Origin: Candidatus Gastranaerophilales bacterium
GTDB taxonomy: Bacteria; Cyanobacteriota; Vampirovibrionia; Gastranaerophilales; Gastranaerophilaceae
NCBI GenBank assembly: GCA_944325905.1
Contig: CALVBY010000005.1
Coordinates: 1 to 46,231 of the forward strand
Direction: 5' to 3'
DNA length: 46,231 nt
The translations under genes and the position numbers were made by a program. Shown here one piece after another: positions 18,860 to 29,582 of this stretch. Numbering within the stretch: the first letter of the stretch is position 1; each line of letters starts with the position of its first letter. The notes beneath the pieces were generated by a model that worked only from the letters and a program-made list of their open reading frames with translations, was not told the DNA's origin and made no database searches.

Positions 18860-19459
18860 TTACTTAATATTCTTAAAAAATTCATCTGCTATGAGTTGAG
18901 AATATTTATCCTTTTCGGAAACTGAAATAAGCAACCTGTCTTCATCATTTGAATCTTTCACAACGGATATAATACCTGCCACATCACCAATAGGAAGTTT
19001 TTTTACTTTTGCCTCAAATTTTATATAAGGAACTGTTTTGCCATAAGACGAAAGTGTGCCTCTTTTTGTTACAGACAAATCGTTTACTGAAACTGCCTGA
19101 TATTTAATTTTCTTGACTGAATTTCGCAATTTTTCTTCAACATTGTCTGATTTTATATCTTCAGCTGTCAAAATTGGCTTTGAACCCGTATCAACGACTA
19201 TCATTTTTTGCCCTGAAGCTTTATGCTCAGCTACAACAGCATTGTAACCCATGACACCGGCAGCTTTTTCAATTTCGAATTCATCATTTATTTTTGAAAA
19301 GTCACCAACTTTTTTTGCTCGTTCAAGTAAAACATCAGCCGAAGGATTAAACCAATCAGCCAACCAACCACTCAAGAGTTCCTTTCCTCCCAGCGACATA
19401 AAACCAACTATTGCAAGAGTAATCACCACAGCTCTTATTATATTTCTTAAGCAACCCAT
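18860..19459 (-). CDS. Membrane-anchored or exported protein of unknown function
   Basis: Not recognised. The first 28 residues contain a hydrophobic stretch (VVITLAIVGFMSL), so it is probably anchored by, or exported through, its N-terminus. The rest is a soluble domain of about 165 residues rich in Lys, Asp and Val, with alternating strands near VVAEHKASGQKMIVVDTGS and the C-terminal SVVKDSNDEDRLLISVSEKD. There is no lipobox with a suitable cysteine (Cys3 is too early). GAGGA lies about 11 bases before the ATG. It is divergent from mutS. Confidence 0.75.
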   Translation of the reverse strand: MGCLRNIIRAVVITLAIVGFMSLGGKELLSGWLADWFNPSADVLLERAKKVGDFSKINDEFEIEKAAGVMGYNAVVAEHKASGQKMIVVDTGSKPILTAEDIKSDNVEEKLRNSVKKIKYQAVSVNDLSVTKRGTLSSYGKTVPYIKFEAKVKKLPIGDVAGIISVVKDSNDEDRLLISVSEKDKYSQLIADEFFKNIK

Positions 19460-19531
19460 AATATTGAATTCCTCTTATTTCCCTGATATAATTCTATCAA
19501 AAATATTTAATGTTATAATGCTATTATAAAT

Positions 19532-22105
19532 ATGACAAAACAGGAAATCAATAATCTAAATAGTTGGGAAGTAATACCGGAAGACACAACGCCGGTCATG
19601 CGTCAGTACTTGGAAATCAAGCGAGAAAATCCTAAGATGCTTCTGTTATACAGATTAGGTGATTTTTATGAAACTTTTTTTGAGGATGCTTTAAAACTTT
19701 CAAAAGCACTTGACTTAACATTGACAGGCAAAGATGCGGGTGGTATAGGCAGAATTCCACTTGCAGGAATACCGGCAAAAGCTATTGATACGTACCTTGA
19801 AAAACTTGTTCAGCAAAACATCAAAGTTGCAATTTGTGAACAACTTGAGGATCCGAAATTTGCCAAAGATCTTGTAAAAAGAGGTGTGACAAGAATTATC
19901 ACAGCAGGTACAATCATTGAAAGTGATTTTCTTGAAAAAACCTCCAACAACTACATCTGTTCAATTTACAAAGATGAAAAACATGACCTGTTCGGCTTTG
20001 CATATACAGACATCTCGACAGGTGAATTCAAAACAACACAAGCCCCTTTAGATTTAATAATGGCAGAACTTGCAAGACTTAATCCTGCAGAAATCATAGC
20101 CCCATCTATTAGAGAAGAAATTAAACCATTCCAAATTGTTCCGGATGAAAAAATAGACTTGCCGGAAAATATTACTAAGTTATACAATTGTTCAAAAATT
20201 CCGGCATCAGTTTTTGCACCGGATTTTACAGAAAACAATTTAAAAGCAGTTTTTGAAACAAAAAGTCTTGAATCATTTGGCTACGAAAGATATAGACTTG
20301 GCTTCCGCGCAGCAGGTGCACTTCTTTCATATATTTGGGAAACTCAAAAAGGAAACATGCCAAAATTTGAGAGAATTCAAAGTTACGAATTATCTGAATA
20401 TATGATAGTTGATGCAAGTACAAGAAAAAATCTTGAATTAACTGAAACTTTAAGAGAAAAAAATAAATACGGTTCTCTTCTTTGGTCAATTGATAATACA
20501 AAAACTAATATGGGCGCAAGATTACTGCGAAATTGGATTTGCCAGCCGCTCAAAAATGTTCAAGATATTCAAAAAAGACAAGATGCCGTTACGGAACTTG
20601 TTGAAAAAGAAACAATTCGCAGAGAACTCTCAGAACATCTCGGCACAATTCAAGATATTCAAAGGCTCTCTACAAGAATGAGTAGCGGCACTGCAACTCC
20701 GAGAGATTTTATAAGTCTTAAGATATCTCTTGCTGCACTTCCTGAAATTATGGACATTGCAAAAGAGTTGGAAAACAATCCATTTGTAAACGTGGAACAA
20801 TACCGCGAAGAAATTGCCTCATACACTGATTTGATTAACCGAACTATCATCGATAATCCGCCTATTCAAATCAAAGAAGGCGGGATTATAAAAAGTAATG
20901 TTAACGGAGAACTTGATTATTTCAGGGACTTGTTAACAGGCGGTGAAGAATGGCTTAAAAATTTTGAAGAAACAGAAAAAGAAAAAACAGGAATTAAAAA
21001 CCTTAAAGTTGGATACAATAAAGTATTTGGTTATTTTATTGAAATTACAAATTCCAACATAAATATGGCTCCTGAAAATTACATAAGAAAACAAACACTT
21101 GCCAATGCAGAAAGGTTCATAACAGAGGAGCTTAAAAAACACGAAGATGATGTTATGTCTGCAAAATTCAAATCTACTGAATTGGAATACAAGTTGTATA
21201 CTGATTTTAGGGAATATTCAAAAGAGTATGTAACTAAAATAAGGGAAATTGCAGATGCAGTATCTTTCCTCGACGTTATATTATCTCTTTCTGAAATAGC
21301 TGTAGAAAATAACTATGCAAAACCAATAATTGATGAGTCTGACGATTTTATTGTCAAAAACGGCAGACACCCTGTTTTGGAAAAGATATTACCTTTAGGA
21401 GAATACGTCCCAAATGATTTAACCCTAAAAAGTAATTCAACAGACACTACTCAATTTATGATTTTAACAGGCCCAAATATGGCCGGTAAATCAACATATA
21501 TGCGACAAAATGCACTAATTGCAATACTTGCACAGATAGGTTCATGGGTTCCTGCAGATTATGCAAAAATTGGCGTTGTGGATAAAATTTTCACAAGAGT
21601 CGGTGCATCTGATGATTTAACCCTCGGACAATCAACTTTTATGGTTGAAATGATTGAGACAGCCTGCATTTTGAATTCTGCAACCGATAGAAGCTTTATC
21701 CTTCTTGATGAAATAGGAAGAGGCACAAGTACCTATGACGGTGTTGCAATTGCTTGGGCCGTTGCTGAATACATAGCTACAAAAATAAAAGCAAGATGTA
21801 TATTTGCAACTCACTACCACGAATTGAACGTAATGACAAATACATATCCGCAAATTAAAAATTATCGTATAACAATTGCGGAAGAAAATGGCGAAATAGA
21901 ATTTTTGAGAAAAATTGTTCAAGGCGGCGCAAGCAAAAGCTACGGGATACAAGTTGCTAAAATGGCAGGACTGCCTTCGCCTGTAATCAAGCGTTCCCAA
22001 GACTTAATGACCCGTATGCAAAGGGATTATTCAAATAATCTTTCAACAAGAAAAAAATCTGACACAGTTGAACCAAAAGTTCCTCAATTAAACTTATTTA
22101 ATTAA
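19532..22105 (+). CDS. mutS: DNA mismatch repair protein MutS
   Basis: Recognises mispaired bases and starts mismatch repair. Domain I has the mismatch-reading motif in the YRLGDFYETFFEDA segment, where the Phe-x-Glu equivalent is FYE (about residues 48-50). The ATPase has Walker A GPNMAGKST at 647-655, Walker B region ILLDEIGRGTST, and FATHYHEL. At 857 residues it is full length and of the MutS1 type. TATAAT (19514-19519) lies 12 nt before the ATG, with no Shine-Dalgarno, so the leader would be only about 5 nt. No mutL lies in the window. Confidence 0.98.
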   Translation: MTKQEINNLNSWEVIPEDTTPVMRQYLEIKRENPKMLLLYRLGDFYETFFEDALKLSKALDLTLTGKDAGGIGRIPLAGIPAKAIDTYLEKLVQQNIKVAICEQLEDPKFAKDLVKRGVTRIITAGTIIESDFLEKTSNNYICSIYKDEKHDLFGFAYTDISTGEFKTTQAPLDLIMAELARLNPAEIIAPSIREEIKPFQIVPDEKIDLPENITKLYNCSKIPASVFAPDFTENNLKAVFETKSLESFGYERYRLGFRAAGALLSYIWETQKGNMPKFERIQSYELSEYMIVDASTRKNLELTETLREKNKYGSLLWSIDNTKTNMGARLLRNWICQPLKNVQDIQKRQDAVTELVEKETIRRELSEHLGTIQDIQRLSTRMSSGTATPRDFISLKISLAALPEIMDIAKELENNPFVNVEQYREEIASYTDLINRTIIDNPPIQIKEGGIIKSNVNGELDYFRDLLTGGEEWLKNFEETEKEKTGIKNLKVGYNKVFGYFIEITNSNINMAPENYIRKQTLANAERFITEELKKHEDDVMSAKFKSTELEYKLYTDFREYSKEYVTKIREIADAVSFLDVILSLSEIAVENNYAKPIIDESDDFIVKNGRHPVLEKILPLGEYVPNDLTLKSNSTDTTQFMILTGPNMAGKSTYMRQNALIAILAQIGSWVPADYAKIGVVDKIFTRVGASDDLTLGQSTFMVEMIETACILNSATDRSFILLDEIGRGTSTYDGVAIAWAVAEYIATKIKARCIFATHYHELNVMTNTYPQIKNYRITIAEENGEIEFLRKIVQGGASKSYGIQVAKMAGLPSPVIKRSQDLMTRMQRDYSNNLSTRKKSDTVEPKVPQLNLFN

Positions 22106-22184
22106 TAAAATTTGTAAATTTTTTTAAAAAATTCCGCAAAAAAAATATTTATGAGTTTTAATGTTAATGATAAAAGGAGTAACT

Positions 22185-22664
22185 ATGCAGGTAAGTTTCA
22201 ATCCTAATGTTAGTTTCAAACAACAAAACACTGATGTATTGCAAAATAAAAACAGTCAGCCTGTTGTTCAACAACCGGCAGTAACTGTAGTACCTGCAGA
22301 AAAAAAATCCTCCGGTTTTAGAGAAGATTTAAGCAAAATTGCCAAATTTTTTACTACAATGAGTGAAATGACAAAAGCTGCGATTAAAGCTGTTGGGTAT
22401 GGTGCATTGACCACAGCGACATTCTTAGCAGGATTTTGGTCTTTTGGAACTTTACCTAGAGCCTTTAAAAAAGGAAATTCTTTGATAGATGCCTTTAAAC
22501 ATCCTATTAAAAATATCAGTACAAAAGGCAAATTAATTACAGCGGCAGCAGGCTTAGGTGTAGCTGCATATCACATAATCAAAGGTAAATTAGCATCAAA
22601 TCAACGCACAGCAAATGTTGATCACCAATTAAAGACCGGACACAGAGATTCTGCTAAATTTTAG
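22185..22664 (+). CDS. Unknown membrane-associated protein with NPNVSF N-terminus
   Basis: Not assigned to a family. The start at 22185 is chosen because AAAGGAG lies 5-11 bases before it; an upstream in-frame ATG at 22161 precedes that site. The N-terminus MQVSFNPNVSFKQQ is followed by a Gln/Val/Pro-rich, probably disordered stretch, then two hydrophobic segments (about 70-92 and 126-143) separated by a basic loop. It ends in a charged tail. A small membrane protein with a cytoplasmic or surface N-terminal region is plausible. It lies between mutS and a transporter but shows no operon link to either. Confidence 0.75.
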   Translation: MQVSFNPNVSFKQQNTDVLQNKNSQPVVQQPAVTVVPAEKKSSGFREDLSKIAKFFTTMSEMTKAAIKAVGYGALTTATFLAGFWSFGTLPRAFKKGNSLIDAFKHPIKNISTKGKLITAAAGLGVAAYHIIKGKLASNQRTANVDHQLKTGHRDSAKF

Positions 22665-22726
22665 TATTTTTAATTAACTATTTTATACATTCTGTGGCAT
22701 TTAAGTTTTTGTGTTAGAATGGAATT

Positions 22727-24073
22727 ATGCGTTTAGCCGAATTCAAATATTATGCAAAAGAGCTTTTAAATATTGCAATGCCTATCATCATGGGAAACTT
22801 AGGCTTTGTCATGATAGCTGCCGGAGATGTTTTTATCGCAGGAAGACATTCAACTGACACTTTGGCTGCAATATCTATTGCAACTGCGATTTCCAATTGT
22901 CTCATGACATTTGGAATAGGGTTAATCGCAAGTATTTCACCGCTTCTTTCAAATTATAGGGGCGAGAAGCAATCTGCAAAAAAATATTTTTATCCGACGA
23001 TAAGATTTTCCATGATTTTGGCATTCATCATGATGTTTGCTGTATTAGCATTTGTACCGGTAATCGATTATATGAAGTTTGAGCCAAAGTTGGTTGAACC
23101 TATTAAACAGTATATGATTATCACAGCATTTTCAACTTTTGGAGCATATTTGCATGCCGCATTAAAGGAATTTTTGCAGGCATTTGAAATTGTATTTTTG
23201 CCAAATCTTGTGACTGTTTTTTCAGTATTTTTAAATATAGCATTAAATGCAATTCTTGTTTTCGGACTCGGACCAATACCGTCTTTAGGCACAATTGGAC
23301 TTGCAATTGCAAGTTTTGTTGTGAGATATTTTATGGGATTTGTCTTGTTGTGGTATTGCTTTAAGCTGATGAAGTTTCGGGATTATAAGGGTGACAAAGA
23401 ATATTTCAAAACCCTTATAAAAATAGGGTTGCCTATTTCAATTGCAATTTTGATAGAATTTGTGGCATTCAATTGTGTGGCAATAATTATGGGTAGAGTT
23501 TCAGGTGTTTATGCGGCTTCGCAAAACTTAGTTTGCACACTGACAACAATATCGTTTATGGTGCCGCTTGCTATATCAAATGCTATCGCTGTAAAAGTCG
23601 GATTCGCAAACGGGGCCCAAAACCTTATGGAATTGAGGAGATACGCATATATAGGTCTTGGTATGGCTGTGGGATTTATGTGCTGCAGTTCAGTTATTTT
23701 TGCATCATTCCCGCATTTTCTCGTCGGATTATTCACATCTGACAGCACGCTTATAAAAATAAGCGTACCGGTACTTTATATTCTATCAATATTCCAAATT
23801 TTTGACGGCCTGCAGGTTTCTCTTTCAGGAATTTTCAAAGGCATAAAAAAGACCAAGATTGTTATGATAGCAAACTTAATCGGTTATTGGTTTATTTCAA
23901 TACCTTTAGGATACACACTTGCCTTCAAATATAATATGAATATTATGGGATTTTGGTGGGGCCTTGTCAGCGCAGCAGTAATCCTTTGCTCTATAATGTT
24001 TGTAATATTGAGAATATACATAAACGACATGAAAAAGAATTTGAATTTTATAAAACCTGAAGAAGAATATTAG
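22727..24073 (+). CDS. MATE-family multidrug/cation antiporter
   Basis: An inner-membrane exporter of the multidrug and toxic compound extrusion family, driven by Na+ or H+. About twelve hydrophobic segments form two similar halves across 448 residues, the family's normal length. The family signature IMGNLGFVMIAAGDVFIAGR near the N-terminus and IGLPISIAILIEF at the start of the second half support the call. The substrate cannot be predicted. TAGAAT (22715-22720) ends 6 nt before the ATG and no Shine-Dalgarno is present, suggesting leaderless expression. Confidence 0.93.
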   Translation: MRLAEFKYYAKELLNIAMPIIMGNLGFVMIAAGDVFIAGRHSTDTLAAISIATAISNCLMTFGIGLIASISPLLSNYRGEKQSAKKYFYPTIRFSMILAFIMMFAVLAFVPVIDYMKFEPKLVEPIKQYMIITAFSTFGAYLHAALKEFLQAFEIVFLPNLVTVFSVFLNIALNAILVFGLGPIPSLGTIGLAIASFVVRYFMGFVLLWYCFKLMKFRDYKGDKEYFKTLIKIGLPISIAILIEFVAFNCVAIIMGRVSGVYAASQNLVCTLTTISFMVPLAISNAIAVKVGFANGAQNLMELRRYAYIGLGMAVGFMCCSSVIFASFPHFLVGLFTSDSTLIKISVPVLYILSIFQIFDGLQVSLSGIFKGIKKTKIVMIANLIGYWFISIPLGYTLAFKYNMNIMGFWWGLVSAAVILCSIMFVILRIYINDMKKNLNFIKPEEEY

Positions 24074-24121
24074 ATTTTACATTAAATTTATGTTATTATA
24101 ACCCTATATGGAGGAATCAAC

Positions 24122-24598
24122 ATGGTACACAGTGAAGAGAGAACATTTATTGCAATCAAACCTGATGGGGTTATCAGAGGACTTACAAGTACTATAATCA
24201 AAAGATTTGAAGATAAGGGTTATAAAATTATAGGGCTTAAAATGCTTATGGTTACACCTGAAATGGCAGCAAAGCATTACGAAGAGCACTATGGAAAGCC
24301 TTTTTACAATAGATTAATAAAATACATTACAAGCGGTCCGATAGTTGCAATGGTAATCCAAGGGTATAATGTAATAAAAGGCTCACGCCAACTTATGGGT
24401 GCCACTGAACCTGCAGAGGCACAAGTTGGAACAATCAGAGCCGATTTTGCACAATTGAAAGAATATAATGTAGTTCACGGTTCAGACAGTGCTGAAAGTG
24501 CAGAACGCGAAATAGCTATATATTTTAAACCTGAAGAACTTTGCACTGATTGGAAAAACATGGCTGAAATCGTTACTGAAAAGGAAGATTTAGCATAA
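24122..24598 (+). CDS. ndk: Nucleoside diphosphate kinase
   Basis: Transfers the gamma phosphate of ATP to nucleoside diphosphates through a phosphohistidine. The N-terminal ERTFIAIKPDGV and the active-site segment NVVHGSDSAESAEREI, whose His is the phosphate carrier, are intact. At 158 residues it is slightly longer than the usual 140-150 because of a short C-terminal extension. SD GGAGG precedes the ATG. Its stop is directly followed by the tgt ATG, so the two genes are likely co-transcribed. Confidence 0.97.
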   Translation: MVHSEERTFIAIKPDGVIRGLTSTIIKRFEDKGYKIIGLKMLMVTPEMAAKHYEEHYGKPFYNRLIKYITSGPIVAMVIQGYNVIKGSRQLMGATEPAEAQVGTIRADFAQLKEYNVVHGSDSAESAEREIAIYFKPEELCTDWKNMAEIVTEKEDLA

Positions 24599-25711
<1,113 letters not shown>

Positions 25712-25740
25712 TATATTTGAGAACCAACCGCCAATTATAC

Positions 25741-28700
25741 TTAATCCACAGAGAAGATTTCTTTTAAATCTTCCATAGTCAAAGATTTTGTAATATTTCT
25801 GTCTACGGAAATTACGCTATCAACGAGGTTACGTTTGATTGTTTTAAGTTTTTGAATTTTTTCTTCAACAGTATTTTTAGTAATAAGCCTATATACAAAT
25901 ACCTTCTTAGTCTGTCCGATACGATAAGCACGGTCTGTAGCTTGATCTTCAACAGCAGGGTTCCACCAAGGGTCATAATGGATTACATAATCCGCACCTG
26001 TCAAGTTCAAACCGGTACCGCCCGCTTTTAAACTTATCAAGAATATCGGAATTGACGGTGTTGAATTAAATCTTTCAACCGCAGCCTGACGATCTTTTGT
26101 CTTACCTGTCAGATATTCATACTGAATACCTTCACGCTCAAGCCAAGCCTTCACTATATCCAACATATCGACAAATTGGCTGAACAACAATACTCTATGA
26201 CCTTCTGAGATAATTTCTTCCAACATAACTTTGAGTTTTTCAAATTTACCGGAAGATATAATATTTTTAACATTTTCTTTATCATAAAGTCTCGGGTGAC
26301 AGCAGATTTGACGTAATCTAAGCAGCGCAGAGAAAATTGACAATCTGCTTTTTTCCAAACCGTTTTGCTCGATACTCTTGAACAATTCTTCTTTTGTACT
26401 GTCCAAAACTTGCAGATAAAAATCCTTCTGTTCATCTGTGAGTTCACAGTATGCAATATTTTCAACCTTATCCGGCAAGTCTTTTGCAACATCGCGTTTC
26501 ATACGACGCAAGATGAACGGATAAATCTGTAATTTCAAACGTTTTTCAACAGTCTTGTCCTGACGCTCCATAATCGGATTGACATATCTGTAATTAAAAT
26601 CAGCCACACTGAACAAAAATCCCGGCATCAAAAAGTCAAATACAGACCACAATTCTTCAAGTTTATTTTCAATAGGAGTACCTGAAAGTGCCAATTTATG
26701 CTGTGCTTGCAGTTTTTTAACAGCTTGTGCAGTCTGTGACATAGCATTTTTGATATTCTGCGATTCATCCAAAATTATATATCTGAAATTGATATTTTTT
26801 AATTTTTCAATATCACGTCTAACAAGTGCATAGCTTGTAATTACGACATCATAGTTAGGAATTTCCTTGAACATCTGTTTACGTTCAACACCTGCAAGCT
26901 TCAAGCAGCTCAATGTTGGCGCAAACTTTTGGATTTCAGCTTCCCAGTTAAAAACAACAGTAGTCGGACAAATTACAAGAGTCGGCATAGGACCGTCTTC
27001 TTCTTTAGCCTTTTGAACCGCTGTCAGAGCCTGCAAAGTTTTACCAAGCCCCATGTCATCTGCCAAAATTCCGTTAAGCCCATACTTATACATAAACCAA
27101 AGCCAGCCAAAACCTTTTATCTGATATTCACGGAAATCTGCGTGGATGCCTTCCGGCAATTTCAAATCTTCAGACGTTGAGAAAGTTGACATTTGAGCCC
27201 AGAATTTTTCAAAATCTTCACTCAAAATTAATTCAACACCAAGGTTTTTCAACTCATTAATCAATCCTGCACGATAAGTCTTAACAGTAAACCTGTTATC
27301 AGGAGTTCTGTATACATCAAAAGAGTTGAACGCCCTCATCATTGCATATATATTTTGGGCAGGATACTCAACAAACCCTAAACTCCTTATTCTTGCATAT
27401 TTTTCACCGCTTTGAATAGTATCATAAATGTCATCAAAATTGATTATTTCATCACCGGCTTTACCAAATATGTGAACTTCAAAACTATCTTGTGATTCTT
27501 CACTAAATTTAATTTCCGCACATAGTTTAAAAGGATTATCCATAAGTTTAAAGAAATTCATGTCATCCTTTTCTTCAAACTTCCATCCTTCACCGGCTTG
27601 CTTGATGTAATAATTATAAAAATCTATTGCGTTTTCTTTTTCCAATGCCAAGTTATTTGTCTGCATAGGAACAAATTTACAAGCCAAAAGCATATTATAC
27701 GCTTCAATCTCATGCTTGTAGTTACGTTTTACCCAATAAATCAAGTCTTCATCCGGTTTTTTAACAGTAATATATGGAGATTTTTCGTTAGCATTTTTAG
27801 AAAACGGCACCTTAACTCCGTCATATTCAAATTCTAACGTCGCCTTCAAAGACTGATCATAATCAATTCCCAGCGTAACAATATTCAAAGGCGGTCTTTC
27901 TTCAAGCATCAACTTGGAAATATTTTCAGCAATACGTACATCCATAATCTCACGCAATTTTGGCAATTCTTCATAAATAAATTTGCCGCCATCAGCATCT
28001 TTCAAATCAGTGAATGAAGATTTCAAAAGATTTTGAGGAATAGATTGCATTGCAATATTAGTCGGGAATATGATATTTTTATATCTACCCCATTTTAAAT
28101 GTCTTGAAAAATATCTGACTTCTTCAAACGGATAAACATCATCCTTATCCGGTCTTTGCCATTCTAAAGACAACAATATTGTTCCGGCTTGAGAAGAACT
28201 ATTCACATACAAAACGAGCTGCCATTCTTTATCAGTAAATTTAAGTCTTTGCTTTGTTTTCTCATCCAAAACCTCATCCGCCATCGCAAGCAAACTAAAC
28301 ATCGGGCCGAATTTGGTTATCGGAATATCGTACCAGCCCGCCTTTTTATCTTGGCGTGAAATTTTCAAAAGTTCTTTTAATATATTTATTTCAACTTTTT
28401 GGGTATTATTTAGAGAGAAATTTTTATCTTGCTTTTGGGCTTCAATAAGATTTCGCAATATCGGCTCAATTTGTCTGACGACCTTGCCTGTTTCTCTTGA
28501 CATAACCAATATTGAAAAGAAATTTGCTTTTCTTTTAGGATTGAAATGGAAAATATAATTGCCTCTAGGCTCCTCGGTAAGTGCAGTGTTTTCGTCAGGA
28601 AAATCTGTCTCAATACCAAATTTAGTTTCAAGCCAATCCTCATAAGCGTGCTCATCAATTGCTTTCAGGGCAACAGCAACCGCATGCTTACACCATTCTT

Positions 28701-28923
28701 CCTTCAATGGACAGCTACAACGAGCTGTGACACCATTTTTTTTGAAAATCAAATCCGTATTATAATGATCCTGAAAATTTCCTTTAACCTTTGCCATGTA
28801 GAAATTCTTTTCAGGATAATTGTCGAATACCATATCTTTCAAATGGTATTCATAACCTCTACGCCAACTACCAGCGCTCGCGTGTTCTTTTATGTACTTA
28901 TAATTAAATTCCTCAACACCCAT
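25741..28923 (-). CDS. SWIM zinc-finger SNF2-family helicase
   Basis: A large DNA-dependent ATPase of the SNF2/Rad54-like group, related to bacterial HepA-type proteins. The N-terminal SWIM finger is Cys69-x-Cys71-x6-Cys78-x-His80. A long variable region follows. The ATPase starts near residue 600, with motif I DDMGLGKT (about 622-629), motif II DESQ (about 718) instead of DEAH, and motif VI DRAYRIGQ near the C-terminus. Length 1060 fits bacterial SWIM-SNF2 proteins. It may remodel nucleoprotein or transcription complexes; the substrate is unknown. The leader contains an 8-bp palindrome. It faces tgt tail to tail, 29 bp apart. Confidence 0.93.
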   Translation of the reverse strand: MGVEEFNYKYIKEHASAGSWRRGYEYHLKDMVFDNYPEKNFYMAKVKGNFQDHYNTDLIFKKNGVTARCSCPLKEEWCKHAVAVALKAIDEHAYEDWLETKFGIETDFPDENTALTEEPRGNYIFHFNPKRKANFFSILVMSRETGKVVRQIEPILRNLIEAQKQDKNFSLNNTQKVEINILKELLKISRQDKKAGWYDIPITKFGPMFSLLAMADEVLDEKTKQRLKFTDKEWQLVLYVNSSSQAGTILLSLEWQRPDKDDVYPFEEVRYFSRHLKWGRYKNIIFPTNIAMQSIPQNLLKSSFTDLKDADGGKFIYEELPKLREIMDVRIAENISKLMLEERPPLNIVTLGIDYDQSLKATLEFEYDGVKVPFSKNANEKSPYITVKKPDEDLIYWVKRNYKHEIEAYNMLLACKFVPMQTNNLALEKENAIDFYNYYIKQAGEGWKFEEKDDMNFFKLMDNPFKLCAEIKFSEESQDSFEVHIFGKAGDEIINFDDIYDTIQSGEKYARIRSLGFVEYPAQNIYAMMRAFNSFDVYRTPDNRFTVKTYRAGLINELKNLGVELILSEDFEKFWAQMSTFSTSEDLKLPEGIHADFREYQIKGFGWLWFMYKYGLNGILADDMGLGKTLQALTAVQKAKEEDGPMPTLVICPTTVVFNWEAEIQKFAPTLSCLKLAGVERKQMFKEIPNYDVVITSYALVRRDIEKLKNINFRYIILDESQNIKNAMSQTAQAVKKLQAQHKLALSGTPIENKLEELWSVFDFLMPGFLFSVADFNYRYVNPIMERQDKTVEKRLKLQIYPFILRRMKRDVAKDLPDKVENIAYCELTDEQKDFYLQVLDSTKEELFKSIEQNGLEKSRLSIFSALLRLRQICCHPRLYDKENVKNIISSGKFEKLKVMLEEIISEGHRVLLFSQFVDMLDIVKAWLEREGIQYEYLTGKTKDRQAAVERFNSTPSIPIFLISLKAGGTGLNLTGADYVIHYDPWWNPAVEDQATDRAYRIGQTKKVFVYRLITKNTVEEKIQKLKTIKRNLVDSVISVDRNITKSLTMEDLKEIFSVD

Positions 28924-28966
28924 CTGTGGAGTATTATCTTCCTTCTTCTAAGGGTACAACACCGGA

Positions 28967-28986
28967 TATAGATTCACAAATCTATA
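28967..28986. promoter_or_regulatory. Perfect inverted repeat in the SNF2 gene leader
   Basis: TATAGATT (28967-28974) and AATCTATA (28979-28986) are exact complements around a 4-base spacer. It lies about 13-32 nt downstream of the predicted transcription start, so it could be a repressor site or an RNA hairpin. Confidence 0.55.
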
Positions 28987-29005
28987 AGCCCTTACTGATA
29001 CCAAT

Positions 29006-29033
29006 ATTATACATGAATAAATAAAAAGTGCAA
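29006..29033 (-). promoter_or_regulatory. Promoter of the SNF2 helicase gene
   Basis: Minus-strand TTGCAC (29028-29033), 16 bp, TATAAT (29006-29011). The leader is about 76 nt. The -35 box sits just 5 bp past the stop of the upstream PAP2-like gene. Confidence 0.7.
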
Positions 29034-29037
29034 GTAA

Positions 29038-29499
29038 TTAATTTAACAAAAAATTATGAAGTGCATAGGCATAAAATATTCCAAACACCGCCCCAAAGAG
29101 AACTTCTAACGGCGTATGTCCCAAAAGCTCTTTCAACTTACCTCCAACAGCCTGCAAATCGTGTTTATAAAAATCGTCCATCATCTTATTAAGACAAGCT
29201 GCTGTTTTTCCCGCAGCTCTTCTTAATCCGGCAGCATCGTACATTACGATCAATGCATAACCGAGAGCAACGGCAAATATCAAAGAATCAAAACCTGCAA
29301 TAATACCAACAGCCGTAGTCAAACCCATAACACCTGCAGAGTGAGAACTTGGCATACCGCCAGTTGTTGTAAATATTTTGAAATTAATTTTTCTGGTTCT
29401 AATCGTAAAAACAAAAAACTTAATTACTTGTGCAAAAAAGGCAGCTGTGATTCCACAAAAAATCGCCTCATATCCGCTATTTAATATCAAAGTGTGCAT
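29038..29499 (-). CDS. Divergent PAP2-family (DUF212) membrane protein
   Basis: A small integral membrane protein related to PAP2 acid phosphatases (YuiD-like). The segment GGMPSSHSAGVMGLTTAVG, containing the conserved SxxSH-type signature, is at about residues 47-65. It has around four hydrophobic segments in 153 residues. A role in dephosphorylating a lipid or polyprenyl pyrophosphate is plausible because a polyprenyl synthase gene lies next upstream, but this is inference. It has its own promoter and an AGAGAG site before the ATG. Confidence 0.88.
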   Translation of the reverse strand: MHTLILNSGYEAIFCGITAAFFAQVIKFFVFTIRTRKINFKIFTTTGGMPSSHSAGVMGLTTAVGIIAGFDSLIFAVALGYALIVMYDAAGLRRAAGKTAACLNKMMDDFYKHDLQAVGGKLKELLGHTPLEVLFGAVFGIFYAYALHNFLLN

Positions 29500-29539
29500 C
29501 TTTTACTCTCTTTCAATAAAAATTTGACAATCTTTTGCC

Positions 29540-29568
29540 ATTATAACAAACTATTTTTAAGGTTGCAA
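29540..29568 (-). promoter_or_regulatory. Promoter of the PAP2-like gene
   Basis: Minus-strand TTGCAA (29563-29568), 17 bp, TATAAT (29540-29545). It lies between the polyprenyl synthase stop and the PAP2-like start. Confidence 0.7.
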
Positions 29569-29582
29569 GAGCTTTACAATTC

